Assembly: GCF_917563925.1 (NCBI RefSeq)
Contig: NZ_CAKJTJ010000016.1
Coordinates: 30,169-77,674 of the forward strand
From: Sutcliffiella rhizosphaerae
GTDB lineage: Bacteria; Bacillota; Bacilli; Bacillales; Bacillaceae_I
Direction of reading: 5' to 3'
Length of the DNA stretch: 47,506 bases
Part shown: one piece after another, positions 35,363 through 42,189 of the stretch
Layout of the letters: each line of letters opens with the position of its first letter
How positions within the stretch are numbered: the stretch's first letter is position 1
The notes under the pieces: model-generated
Told to the model about the DNA's origin: nothing
Seen by the model: only the letters and a program-made list of their open reading frames with translations
The model's database searches: none
Translations under genes and position numbers: made by a program

Positions 35363-35703
35363 TGTTCATGCTCCTTCCCTGATGCCAAAAAAGCATCGAT
35401 TTCTTCTTTTTTAGAGGTAAGTTCCTCTATTTGCAACTGAATATTTGCTCTTTTATGTAAAAGAAGGTCTTCCAAATGTGCAAAGGATTCATCTTCCATC
35501 ACTGAAGTCATCTCCTGGATAGTAAATCCGAAGCACCTTAATTTTATAAGCAGCAGTGCTAAAAAGTAACTGCCATCATCGTAGTAACGGTAATTGTTTT
35601 TCGGGTCAATAAAAGCAGGTTCCATCAGTTTGACCTCTGCATAATAGCGCAATGTTTCCTTACTAAGCCCCGTCATTTCGGAAAATTCACTTACCTTGTA
35701 CAT
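35359..35703 (-). CDS. MerR-family transcriptional regulator
   Basis: 114 residues from the ATG at 35703, which has GGGAGGG upstream. The frame is open further upstream, but that part overlaps the predicted promoter and lacks a ribosome site. The helix-turn-helix is at 3-22 (KVSEFSEMTGLSKETLRYYA), followed by the wing and a dimerisation coiled coil to about 110. No effector-binding domain and no cysteine-based metal site are seen, so the ligand is unknown. A MerR-type promoter with 19-20 bp spacing and a palindrome lies directly upstream, which indicates autoregulation with the SRPBCC gene. Confidence 0.88.
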   Translation of the reverse strand: MYKVSEFSEMTGLSKETLRYYAEVKLMEPAFIDPKNNYRYYDDGSYFLALLLIKLRCFGFTIQEMTSVMEDESFAHLEDLLLHKRANIQLQIEELTSKKEEIDAFLASGKEHEQ

Positions 35704-35722
35704 GTTTTGCCCTCCCTTCTCT

Positions 35723-35754
35723 ATTTTAAACCGTGGGGTGCACCACACAGTCAA
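35723..35754 (-). promoter_or_regulatory. MerR-type promoter and operator
   Basis: On the minus strand TTGACT (35749-35754) and TAAAAT (35723-35728) are 20 bp apart (19 for TTAAAA). The spacer contains a 16-bp palindrome, GTGTGGTGCACCCCAC on the minus strand (35733-35748), with one mismatched pair. An overlong spacer with a dyad inside is the hallmark of promoters activated by MerR through DNA distortion. Confidence 0.7.
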
Positions 35755-35784
35755 GTAACTATTATTTTTGTTCGTCATATTAGG

Positions 35785-35885
35785 TGATTTGGATATTTCG
35801 GAGAGTTATTTATGTATTTGGGGCTGTTATTTGGAGATTTGTTGCCGTTAATTAGAGATTTGAAACCGGTATTTGGATATTTCCC
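35785..35885. repeat. Degenerate tandem array with exact 21-nt period (ATTTGG type)
   Basis: ATTT motifs with similar flanks begin at 35795, 35816, 35837, 35858 and 35879, so the phase is exactly 21 nt across five units. The minus-strand reading is close to AAATMTCCAAATAAC plus six variable bases. The array lies between the MerR promoter and the terminator of the small membrane protein gene. One plus frame is open for 37 codons with hydrophobic heptads but has no start or ribosome site. Confidence 0.78.
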
Positions 35886-35895
35886 CACACTTCAC

Positions 35896-35928
35896 TAAAA
35901 AACCCAAGGCACTCACGATACCTTGGGT
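35896..35928 (-). terminator. Terminator of the small membrane protein gene
   Basis: ACCCAAGG (35902-35909) and CCTTGGGT (35921-35928) form a perfect 8-bp stem. The minus strand continues with six T. The stem overlaps the stop codon region. Confidence 0.85.
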
Positions 35929-36338
35929 CATTCTTCCTTTTTCGAAAGTTCTGTAAATGTATACGAATCCTCATCAAAATCATACTCATAAAAGATAGTG
36001 TATTCCTTTCCTTCCTCAAATTGAGCACACATTTCCTCTGCTGCTTGTTTACTCGGAGCTACACTGCTATAGCTTATTTTAGATTCATGGTCTGTAATTT
36101 CACACGCAAAGCTACCATTCTCATTTTCCGTGACAGCCACTTCTGAAATGGTAATTCGCTCTTCACCAGAAGCTTGTGGCATATACGTGAACATGATAAA
36201 CGTTCCTATAAGCAGGATGGTTCCTCCAACGAGTGCCAGTCTACCCTTTTTCTTTTCGGATCTCACTAACGCAGTGAACACGCCGAAGCCAATTAATCCA
36301 AAGCTGATGCCAAATAATACTAGTCCTAATATGAACAT
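35928..36338 (-). CDS. Small membrane protein of unknown function
   Basis: 136 residues. Two membrane helices (about 2-24 and 34-52) are followed by an extracytoplasmic or cytoplasmic beta-rich domain (56-136) with a conserved-looking YTIFYEYDFDEDSYTF ending. I do not recognise the family. GGGGGA precedes the ATG. It has its own terminator and no clear functional link to its neighbours. Length, start and codon use support a real gene. Confidence 0.7.
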   Translation of the reverse strand: MFILGLVLFGISFGLIGFGVFTALVRSEKKKGRLALVGGTILLIGTFIMFTYMPQASGEERITISEVAVTENENGSFACEITDHESKISYSSVAPSKQAAEEMCAQFEEGKEYTIFYEYDFDEDSYTFTELSKKEE

Positions 36339-36391
36339 GTTTGTCCCCCGTTTCTATTCTCTACTTTCCATTATATATCAGAGTCTTGCTA

Positions 36392-36496
36392 TCATTCATA
36401 CTTTTTGATGGAATCGATGAGTTGTTCTATGTCTTGTCCTGATATGGAGATATCTCTGGTCAAAAAATTAAATCTAATTTCCTCTACCTGCCGACA
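36392..36496 (-). pseudogene. Possible 3' remnant of a gene
   Basis: On the minus strand a 34-codon frame reads ...VEEIRFNFLTRDISIS...IEQLIDSIKKYE and then stops. It has a believable protein-like composition but no start codon with a ribosome site; a stop precedes it at once. It may be the end of a decayed gene. I cannot name the family. The rest of 36339-36530 shows nothing. Confidence 0.25.
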
Positions 36497-36530
36497 TTAT
36501 TATTTAGTCGATTTTTTAAAAGTAGCAAAT

Positions 36531-36574
36531 AAAAAAACCTCAAACCATGGCAAAAACACACCACAATAGAGGTT
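36531..36574 (-). terminator. Terminator of the RodA-like gene
   Basis: AACCTC (36536-36541) pairs with GAGGTT (36569-36574). The minus strand continues with a run of T. The loop is long but contains a CCATGG dyad. Confidence 0.6.
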
Positions 36575-37739
36575 AAGTAAAAAAGTATTTTCTTGTTCGC
36601 ACTTGAACGTTTATGACAATGCCAATAGCTATCATATAGGTTAAAAGCGAGCTTCCACCGTAGCTAAAGAACGGAAGTGGAATACCGGTGATAGGCAGCA
36701 ATCCTACGGTCATTCCTATGTTTTGGAAAACCTGAAATGTCAACATTCCGATGATTCCTGTACAAAGGTACGTGCCATATAAATCATGACACTCAAGAGC
36801 TACCATGGTTATTTTATAAATTAAGAAAAAGAATAAAGAGATTACAACCGTTGCTCCCATAAATCCGAATTGGCTAGCAATTGCAGCAAAGATAAAATCG
36901 GTGTGAGCTTCTGGCAAATAGACATTCATCTCACCGTAGCCTGATCCCATGTATTCTCCAGAACCAATAGCAAGCAGGGATCTCACTAATTGAAAGCCTT
37001 GTTCATCTTGATATTCGTACGGATTGAGCCATCCATAAAATCTATCTAATTGATATTCCGGTATCAGATAGGTGTGGAAAAAGGTAGGAAATTCGATAAA
37101 AATATAGAGAAATAAGGCAATAAATGCAAGGCATGTCCCAGTTAAAGATAAAATAATGCTCCATTTAATACCCGATACAAGAATTAAGGCAGCAATAATC
37201 GCACAATAGACAAGAGTCGTTCCCATGTCAGGCTGTTTCGCTACTAAAAAAAGTGGCAGTGCAGAAACAGCAACAATTTTACCGAGTAATATAAAGCTTT
37301 CACGTGTGGTCGTTACTTCATAGTTAGCCCTGTGATCAGCTATCACTTTACTTAACACAAGAATGATGGCTATTTTCATTAACTCGGATGGCTGAACATT
37401 ACCGAGCCCGGGCAACTCATACCAACTTGTAGCCCCTTTTATTGTACTGACAAGTGAAGGCGGGATATTAAATTCTAAGCCAAGTAACAGCACGACTCCA
37501 GCGCCATATGTTAACCAGGCCAAATTTTGTAAATGATCGAAATGGATTAGTAACGAAACGACTATTCCAATTGCCCCAATAATAAACCACACTAACTGCT
37601 TTTCCACAAAATCAATATTTTGCAAAACTGGCGGCAGTGTAGGTTCTACGCTTTTCAAAGCAAGTAAGCTTGCCAGCGCCATAACTCCGATAAGAAAAAT
37701 TAATGTGGGATCAAGCTGTGGCCTAAGGTCCTTTTCCAC
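36573..37739 (-). CDS. SEDS glycosyltransferase, RodA/FtsW family
   Basis: 388 residues with about ten membrane helices. SEDS proteins polymerise lipid II into glycan strands together with a class B penicillin-binding protein. The conserved Asp is D281 in PEAHTDFIFA; QPSELMKI (116-123), AKQPDMGTT (167-175) and FFSYGGSSLLT near the C-terminus are also present. The start is GTG with GGAG about 8 nt upstream. Sequence and length fit the RodA side better than FtsW. No penicillin-binding protein gene is adjacent, so it may be the main RodA or an extra SEDS protein; the window cannot decide. Confidence 0.88.
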   Translation of the reverse strand: MEKDLRPQLDPTLIFLIGVMALASLLALKSVEPTLPPVLQNIDFVEKQLVWFIIGAIGIVVSLLIHFDHLQNLAWLTYGAGVVLLLGLEFNIPPSLVSTIKGATSWYELPGLGNVQPSELMKIAIILVLSKVIADHRANYEVTTTRESFILLGKIVAVSALPLFLVAKQPDMGTTLVYCAIIAALILVSGIKWSIILSLTGTCLAFIALFLYIFIEFPTFFHTYLIPEYQLDRFYGWLNPYEYQDEQGFQLVRSLLAIGSGEYMGSGYGEMNVYLPEAHTDFIFAAIASQFGFMGATVVISLFFFLIYKITMVALECHDLYGTYLCTGIIGMLTFQVFQNIGMTVGLLPITGIPLPFFSYGGSSLLTYMIAIGIVINVQVRTRKYFFT

Positions 37740-37965
37740 TTTTTCTTCTCCGTCCTTTTCCTTTGTATTCTTTATTCATGTATATATTTATCCTAATCTT
37801 AAAAATCATATTCGACAATGCTATGTTGGTCAATTGATAAAATTTTGGTAAGAAAGGGCATAGGCTACGCTACTTGTTCAGCACCAATGAGATTTAGACA
37901 ATTTGAGAGGGAGTTTGGTTTCAACTTTTTAATAAATATCTTCACACATTTAATATGCGACTAAC

Positions 37966-38002
37966 AAGAAAAGGGCACCCCTGAAACAAGAGGTGCGCCT
38001 TT
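37966..38002 (-). terminator. Terminator of the CNNM-family gene
   Basis: AAGGGCACCCC (37971-37981) and GAGGTGCGCCTTT (37990-38002) form a strong stem, with TTTTCTTG following on the minus strand. The remaining spacer 37740-37965 shows no recognisable element. Confidence 0.75.
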
Positions 38003-38005
38003 CAT

Positions 38006-39340
38006 TTATATTGATTGGTGTTGATTAGATAATGCATGAAGTCTTAAGCCAACCTTCTTAACTTGGTGATTGTCCATTTCTAAAACTGTCCAAACATTAT
38101 CACCATGTTCCACACTTTTATCTTCTTCATCATCTTTATCCTGCAGCATTACCTGCATCCAACCACCAATAGTATCTATATCTTCCTTTTCTTCAAACGT
38201 AACCCCGAACTGTATTTCAATATCAGTTAACAAAACAAGGCCGTTGATATGATAAAGGTCTTTTTCTACTTCTAGGATATCTGGTACTTCATCAGCATCA
38301 AATTCATCTCGGATTTCCCCAACGATCTCTTCTAGGATATCCTCCATCGTGATAATACCAGCAGTACCACCATACTCATCTATAACAAGAGCAATATGGA
38401 CTTGCTCTTCCTGCATTTTTAGTAAAGCATCTTGTAAGGACGTTACTTCGTGAATCAGTGGAAGTTCGTGAAGGAAATCTTTTAACTCACCGGCTCTTCC
38501 AGCAGCAAAGTTTGTCAACATCTCTTTCACATTCACAAATCCAAGAATATTATCCTTATCCCCATCCTCTGTAATCGGGTAACGGGTGTATTGGTGCTCA
38601 TCTAGAACACTGATAATTTCTTCCCGAGGCATATTGTTAGATAAAGTGACGATTTGTACCCTTGGAATCATGATATCCCTAGCAACTCTTTCGTCAAAAG
38701 TGAAAATGTTTTCCATGTAGGATAATTCTGTTTGATTTATTTCTCCACTTTCAAAGCTCTGTGTCATAATGATTTTTAACTCTTCTTCCGAGTGGGCTTG
38801 CTCATGGCTAGCTGGCTGTACTCCAAAAGCACGAAGTAAAATACGTGCAGAACCATTCAAAGTCCAGATTAGAGGATACATCAGTTTACCGAACCAATAT
38901 AATGGTCGTGCGATAAGCAAAGTCATTTTTTCTGCGTATTGAATAGCAAGTGTCTTTGGCGCAAGCTCTCCGACTACTACGTGTAAGAACGTAACAAGTG
39001 AGAATGCAATAGCAAACGACAAAATTGTCGATACAGTAGACGGTATCTCGAAGCTATCAAAAACCGGGTGCAGTATTCTTTCCACAGTTGGCTCACCTAG
39101 CCAACCAAGACCTAATGCTGTCACTGTAATACCAAGCTGACATGCAGACAAATAATAGTCTAACTCGGTAACAAGTTTTTTAGCCACTACTGCCGTTTTA
39201 TTTCCTTCTGAAATCAACTGATCTATGCGGGACATACGCAATTTTACGACCGCAAACTCTGACCCAACGAAAAATGCTGTCAAACCGATTAACAAAGCTA
39301 CTAAAAGTAAGTTAATGATCAATATACTATCAATATCCAA
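38006..39340 (-). CDS. CNNM/CorC (HlyC/CorC) family divalent cation transporter
   Basis: 444 residues. The DUF21/CNNM membrane domain (1-195) has the conserved GSEFA (26-30) and GELAPK (124-129) motifs. Two CBS domains (about 225-275 and 290-340) and a C-terminal CorC-type domain (about 355-435) follow. B. subtilis relatives such as MpfA (YhdP) export Mg2+. Here a manganese riboswitch precedes the gene, so Mn2+ export is a better guess than Mg2+; this is inference. The start is TTG. Its GAGAGGG site lies in the 3' arm of a small perfect hairpin (39346-39361), which may restrain initiation. A canonical terminator and SigA promoter frame the leader of about 340 nt. Confidence 0.9.
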   Translation of the reverse strand: MDIDSILIINLLLVALLIGLTAFFVGSEFAVVKLRMSRIDQLISEGNKTAVVAKKLVTELDYYLSACQLGITVTALGLGWLGEPTVERILHPVFDSFEIPSTVSTILSFAIAFSLVTFLHVVVGELAPKTLAIQYAEKMTLLIARPLYWFGKLMYPLIWTLNGSARILLRAFGVQPASHEQAHSEEELKIIMTQSFESGEINQTELSYMENIFTFDERVARDIMIPRVQIVTLSNNMPREEIISVLDEHQYTRYPITEDGDKDNILGFVNVKEMLTNFAAGRAGELKDFLHELPLIHEVTSLQDALLKMQEEQVHIALVIDEYGGTAGIITMEDILEEIVGEIRDEFDADEVPDILEVEKDLYHINGLVLLTDIEIQFGVTFEEKEDIDTIGGWMQVMLQDKDDEEDKSVEHGDNVWTVLEMDNHQVKKVGLRLHALSNQHQSI

Positions 39341-39455
39341 TTCTTTCCCTCTCTAGAGGGATTCACCTCCGAAAAATTTCACTTTTTTTGTTAATTCTTT
39401 ACCACTTACATATTCCACTGATTTTCAGATTAGAACTCCTCTCCTACCTGGGTAA

Positions 39456-39487
39456 TAAAAAAACCTTTACCATGATTTGGTAAAGGT
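39456..39487 (-). terminator. Riboswitch-controlled terminator
   Basis: On the transcript CCUUUACC (39486-39479) pairs with GGUAAAGG (39471-39464), followed by U7. An upstream GGUAAAGGUG (39516-39507) can pair with the same CCUUUACC instead, giving an antiterminator. Confidence 0.88.
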
Positions 39488-39521
39488 ATCATCTGTATGA
39501 ATATAGCACCTTTACCTAGTT

Positions 39522-39630
39522 GGCAAAGGTCTCGCAAACAACATTCGTATTAGAATGTTGCCAGTTAAGCCGGTGATACATAAGCATCACGTATTGACGG
39601 ACATAACTGTCAGCTACTCCCCTTTGGAGT
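39522..39630 (-). promoter_or_regulatory. yybP-ykoY (manganese) riboswitch
   Basis: On the minus strand the aptamer has CAAAGGGGAGTAGC (39626-39613), GTCAATACGTGATGC, ATCACCGGC and GCGAGACCTTTGCC at the 3' end, the pattern of the yybP-ykoY family. P1 forms between CAAAGG (39626-39621) and CCTTTG (39529-39524). When P1 is closed, the following GGUAAAGGUG is free to form the antiterminator. When P1 is open, CCUUUGCC captures it and the terminator forms. The switch should thus be ON with Mn2+. Confidence 0.88.
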
Positions 39631-39686
39631 ATATATAAGCCCAAATCTATCAGGCGATAGTCTAAACTCATAAACTATCAAGAAAA

Positions 39687-39715
39687 ATTTTATTACAGTT
39701 TTTAAAGATTGTCAA
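39687..39715 (-). promoter_or_regulatory. SigA promoter of the riboswitch transcript
   Basis: On the minus strand TTGACA (39710-39715), 17 nt, TAAAAT (39687-39692). The -35 is perfect and the -10 matches 5 of 6. Transcription should begin near 39680, about 50 nt before the aptamer core. Confidence 0.85.
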
Positions 39716-39867
39716 TTTTTATAGAATAATAGTAGGAAAAGTCTAACTCTTTAGGAGAAAAGTCCGACAAATATGCAAAAGGAACTACACATATTTTATG
39801 AAAAAGGAACTTTAGTTGATGGGATTTTTTTGTTGTTGAATTATGATGATGATTTCAGTCATGCATT

Positions 39868-39987
39868 CTCACTTTACGTGACTCAAATAGTGAGTATCCG
39901 TGAGCGCAGCTCTTGAGATTTTGTCACTTTTTGAAATTTTACTGCGTGAGAGCTGCCATTAGCTCCTCGAGACAATCTCGAGGAGCT
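39868..39987. other. Three consecutive inverted repeats
   Basis: CTCACT (39868-39873) with AGTGAG (39889-39894); GCAGCTCT (39906-39913) with AGAGCTGC (39949-39956); and AGCTCCTCGAGA with TCTCGAGGAGCT (39961-39972 and 39976-39987), a perfect 12-bp stem. The last lies 13 nt after the stop of the TipAS regulator and could terminate it, but no T-run follows on the minus strand. The remainder of 39716-39867 contains nothing I recognise. Confidence 0.6.
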
Positions 39988-39999
39988 AGAACTAAATTT

Positions 40000-40764
40000 T
40001 TAATTCGTTCTGCCTGTATAAACAAACACAGCATCACGCAAAAACGCTGCCATTCCTGGCTGTTTTTTATCATAATATCCAGTAAATCTTTCGTCATCGA
40101 CATACATTTGTGCAAGTCCTGCATGCGCTTCCTTTGAATAGCTATCCCAGTAGAAGCCCAACCATTGGCGGTGCAAATCAGCTGCTTTTTGGGCAAGCTC
40201 ACCAGCTGGATCTCCTGTTTGAAACGCTTCGTGCAGTACTTGAAGCACTTCTTCCCCAAGCTTTTCACCTTGAGCATACTTTTCCTTCGACATGCCCTTT
40301 AGTTTGGCATTTGATTTTCCTACAGCCTCATCCCCATATTTTTCGCGGATTTCATCTCCATATTTCCGTTCATTTTCATCTATGAGGTTTTGCTTAAATC
40401 CTTCAAACTTTTCTTGATCACTCATCATGATTCTCCCTTCCTTCGCAGCAAGAGTCCTATCAACGCTGTCAATTAATCCTTCAAGCCGCTTTTGCTTTGT
40501 CAGAAGCTTATCGCGGTGGTCTTTCAGCGCTTCTAATTCATTAAAGGATGGAGCATTGATTATTTTTTCTATACTGTCTAATTCAAGTTCTAGTTCACGG
40601 TAAAAGAGAATTTGCTGCAGCCTATCGACCTCTTTTGATCCGTAAATCCGATACCCAGATGAATTGATTCTCGCCGGCTTGAGAATCCCAATTTCATCAT
40701 AATAACGCAGTGTCCTGCTCGTCACTCCAGCCAATTTGGCCAATTTCTGAACGGTATATTCCAC
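40000..40764 (-). CDS. MerR-family activator with TipAS domain (Mta-like)
   Basis: 254 residues from the GTG at 40764, supported by AGGAGGT about 7 nt upstream; a longer TTG frame has no site. The helix-turn-helix and wing occupy about 1-70 (YTVQKLAKLAGVTSRTLRYYDE), a coiled coil about 75-110, and the TipAS ligand-binding domain about 120-250 (WLGFYWDSYS, YVDDERFTGYYD). Length and domains match B. subtilis Mta (257), a global activator of multidrug transporter genes, and TipAL, which binds thiopeptides. A MerR-type promoter lies upstream, so it is probably autoregulated. No transporter gene is adjacent. Confidence 0.88.
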   Translation of the reverse strand: MEYTVQKLAKLAGVTSRTLRYYDEIGILKPARINSSGYRIYGSKEVDRLQQILFYRELELELDSIEKIINAPSFNELEALKDHRDKLLTKQKRLEGLIDSVDRTLAAKEGRIMMSDQEKFEGFKQNLIDENERKYGDEIREKYGDEAVGKSNAKLKGMSKEKYAQGEKLGEEVLQVLHEAFQTGDPAGELAQKAADLHRQWLGFYWDSYSKEAHAGLAQMYVDDERFTGYYDKKQPGMAAFLRDAVFVYTGRTN

Positions 40765-40786
40765 CTGATCACCTCCTGACAATTAC

Positions 40787-40817
40787 ACTTTACACCTTAA
40801 CGTTGCGTAAATGTAAA
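40787..40817 (-). promoter_or_regulatory. MerR-type promoter of the TipAS regulator
   Basis: On the minus strand TTTACA (40812-40817), 19 nt, TAAAGT (40787-40792). The overlong spacer contains AACGTT with GCGTAA next to it (plus-strand reading TTAACGTTGCGTAA). That resembles operators of TipA/Mta-type regulators as I remember them. Confidence 0.6.
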
Positions 40818-40912
40818 TAGGTAATAGTAAATTTTTTTATCGACATGACTACCTCATATAGGGAGTGATCGAAGAAATAGGAGAAACTCTGGTTTTTATC
40901 AAAGCAGAAAGC

Positions 40913-41227
40913 TTATTCCACAATTACAGCTGTACCATATGCAATAATTTCTGATGCATTCGCCATAATATTAGAAGTTTCTAACCTCACACATACGATC
41001 GCATTGGCACCTTTTGATTGTGCATCCTCCACCATTCTGCCAATTGCTTTTTGTCTAGCTTCCTGCATCATTTCTGAATACTGCTTAATTTCCCCACCAA
41101 CAATGGTTTTTAAGCCAGCTAGAATATCTTTTCCGATATGCTTTGATTGAACGGTACTTCCTCTTACAAATCCTTTTAATTCGGTTATTTTCTTTCCAGG
41201 TACCGTCTCAGTAGTTACGATAATCAT
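40913..41227 (-). CDS. YbjQ family protein (UPF0145)
   Basis: 104 residues from the ATG at 41227. A further ATG nine bases upstream sits only one base after GGAGG and is too close, whereas the chosen one is 8 nt away. The sequence IIVTTETVPGK at the start and GANAIVCVRLETSNI toward the end are family hallmarks. YbjQ proteins form ring-like oligomers and have been called heavy-metal-binding, but their function is not established. The gene starts inside the preceding small membrane protein gene, so the two are co-translated. Confidence 0.88.
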   Translation of the reverse strand: MIIVTTETVPGKKITELKGFVRGSTVQSKHIGKDILAGLKTIVGGEIKQYSEMMQEARQKAIGRMVEDAQSKGANAIVCVRLETSNIMANASEIIAYGTAVIVE

Positions 41228-41414
41228 TTTTTTCATCCTCCTTTTTCTCTTTTTGTCGTTCGATGATTAGAACAAGGAAAAGTGCAATAATTGCAATTGC
41301 ATACAATATAAAAAATAAAACACCTATCCAAACGTGTAAGACCAACAAGGCAATGCCAACAACCTGTCCCATAATCGCCACCAGTAATAGTATTGTTTTT
41401 AAAGTGTCTATCAT
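41208..41414 (-). CDS. Small membrane protein co-translated with YbjQ
   Basis: 68 residues. Two membrane helices (about 5-27 and 29-50) are followed by a highly charged tail (53-68). GGAGGAAG lies just upstream of the ATG. The 3' end overlaps the YbjQ gene by 20 nt, and the GGAGG of YbjQ lies within this coding region. I do not recognise the family; the arrangement suggests a membrane anchor or partner of the YbjQ oligomer. Confidence 0.7.
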   Translation of the reverse strand: MIDTLKTILLLVAIMGQVVGIALLVLHVWIGVLFFILYAIAIIALFLVLIIERQKEKKEDEKNDYRNY

Positions 41415-41546
41415 GCTCTTCCTCCACTTTATTTTGGAACAACTATACGCACTAAAAATATATTTTCAGGTTGCATTTTTCATACATCAAAAACAAAAAA
41501 TAGCTCATTCTAAGAAAGAATGTGACTATTAAGGAGTGTTAAATTC

Positions 41547-42185
41547 ATGCAAAATCAAAATAATCTGCAGGGGCAAAATTTCAATCAAATACCCCCAACC
41601 AATCCCCAAACGCAAGTGAGTAACAATCATGGTGGCCATGAGATTTTTGATGCACACGAAGTAATTGCAGGCATCATTAATATGTTGGATCAATATCAGA
41701 TGTATGAGCAGCATATTCAAGATCCCGTTTTAAAGGACATTCTTCAGCACCAAACCACATTTGTAACACAAATGTACAACACGATAGTGGAAAGTTTTAG
41801 CACTGGTCAAAAACCCACTACTTCTACCCAAGTGTATAATATGACGCAAACACATGATGTTGTTTATGGAGTAAAGCCAACACAACCAAAAAAGCCTAAT
41901 CAATCCGTTAATGACCTAGCTGACAAGGGATTATCTGCATATATGCTTGGTCATACAAAAGGACTTTCTACTCTTTTGGCTATGACTGCATTAGAGATGA
42001 CTAATCCTGTCCTACGTAGAGTAATTGCTGACAGTGTTCCAAACTTTATTGAGATGAGCTATGAAATTTTCTTATATCAAAATAAACATGGTTATTATCA
42101 GGTGCCACAGCTTAATATGCAGGATATGAATGCGATGTTGAAGAGTTATCAAGCTGTACCAAATCAAGGAAATTTGCCTCATTAA
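41547..42185 (+). CDS. Spore coat protein, CotF/YhcQ-like
   Basis: 212 residues, soluble, rich in Gln, Asn, Met and Tyr. The N-terminal 30 residues are low-complexity (NQ-rich), followed by a helical ferritin-like half (35-85) and a coat F-type half (about 125-195: NDLADKGLSAYMLGHTKGLSTLL, FIEMSYEIFLYQNKHGYYQVP). CotF-family proteins are made late in sporulation and found in the coat or inner layers. AAGGAGTG precedes the ATG. No convincing SigG or SigK promoter was found by eye. It is monocistronic. Confidence 0.85.
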   Translation: MQNQNNLQGQNFNQIPPTNPQTQVSNNHGGHEIFDAHEVIAGIINMLDQYQMYEQHIQDPVLKDILQHQTTFVTQMYNTIVESFSTGQKPTTSTQVYNMTQTHDVVYGVKPTQPKKPNQSVNDLADKGLSAYMLGHTKGLSTLLAMTALEMTNPVLRRVIADSVPNFIEMSYEIFLYQNKHGYYQVPQLNMQDMNAMLKSYQAVPNQGNLPH

Positions 42186-42189
42186 GGGA

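Noticed and set aside
39456-39680. M-box (magnesium) riboswitch before the CNNM gene
   Set aside because: The conserved blocks (GGGGAGTAGC, ATACGTGA, ACCGGC, GAGACCTTTGCC) belong to the yybP-ykoY family and not to the M-box.
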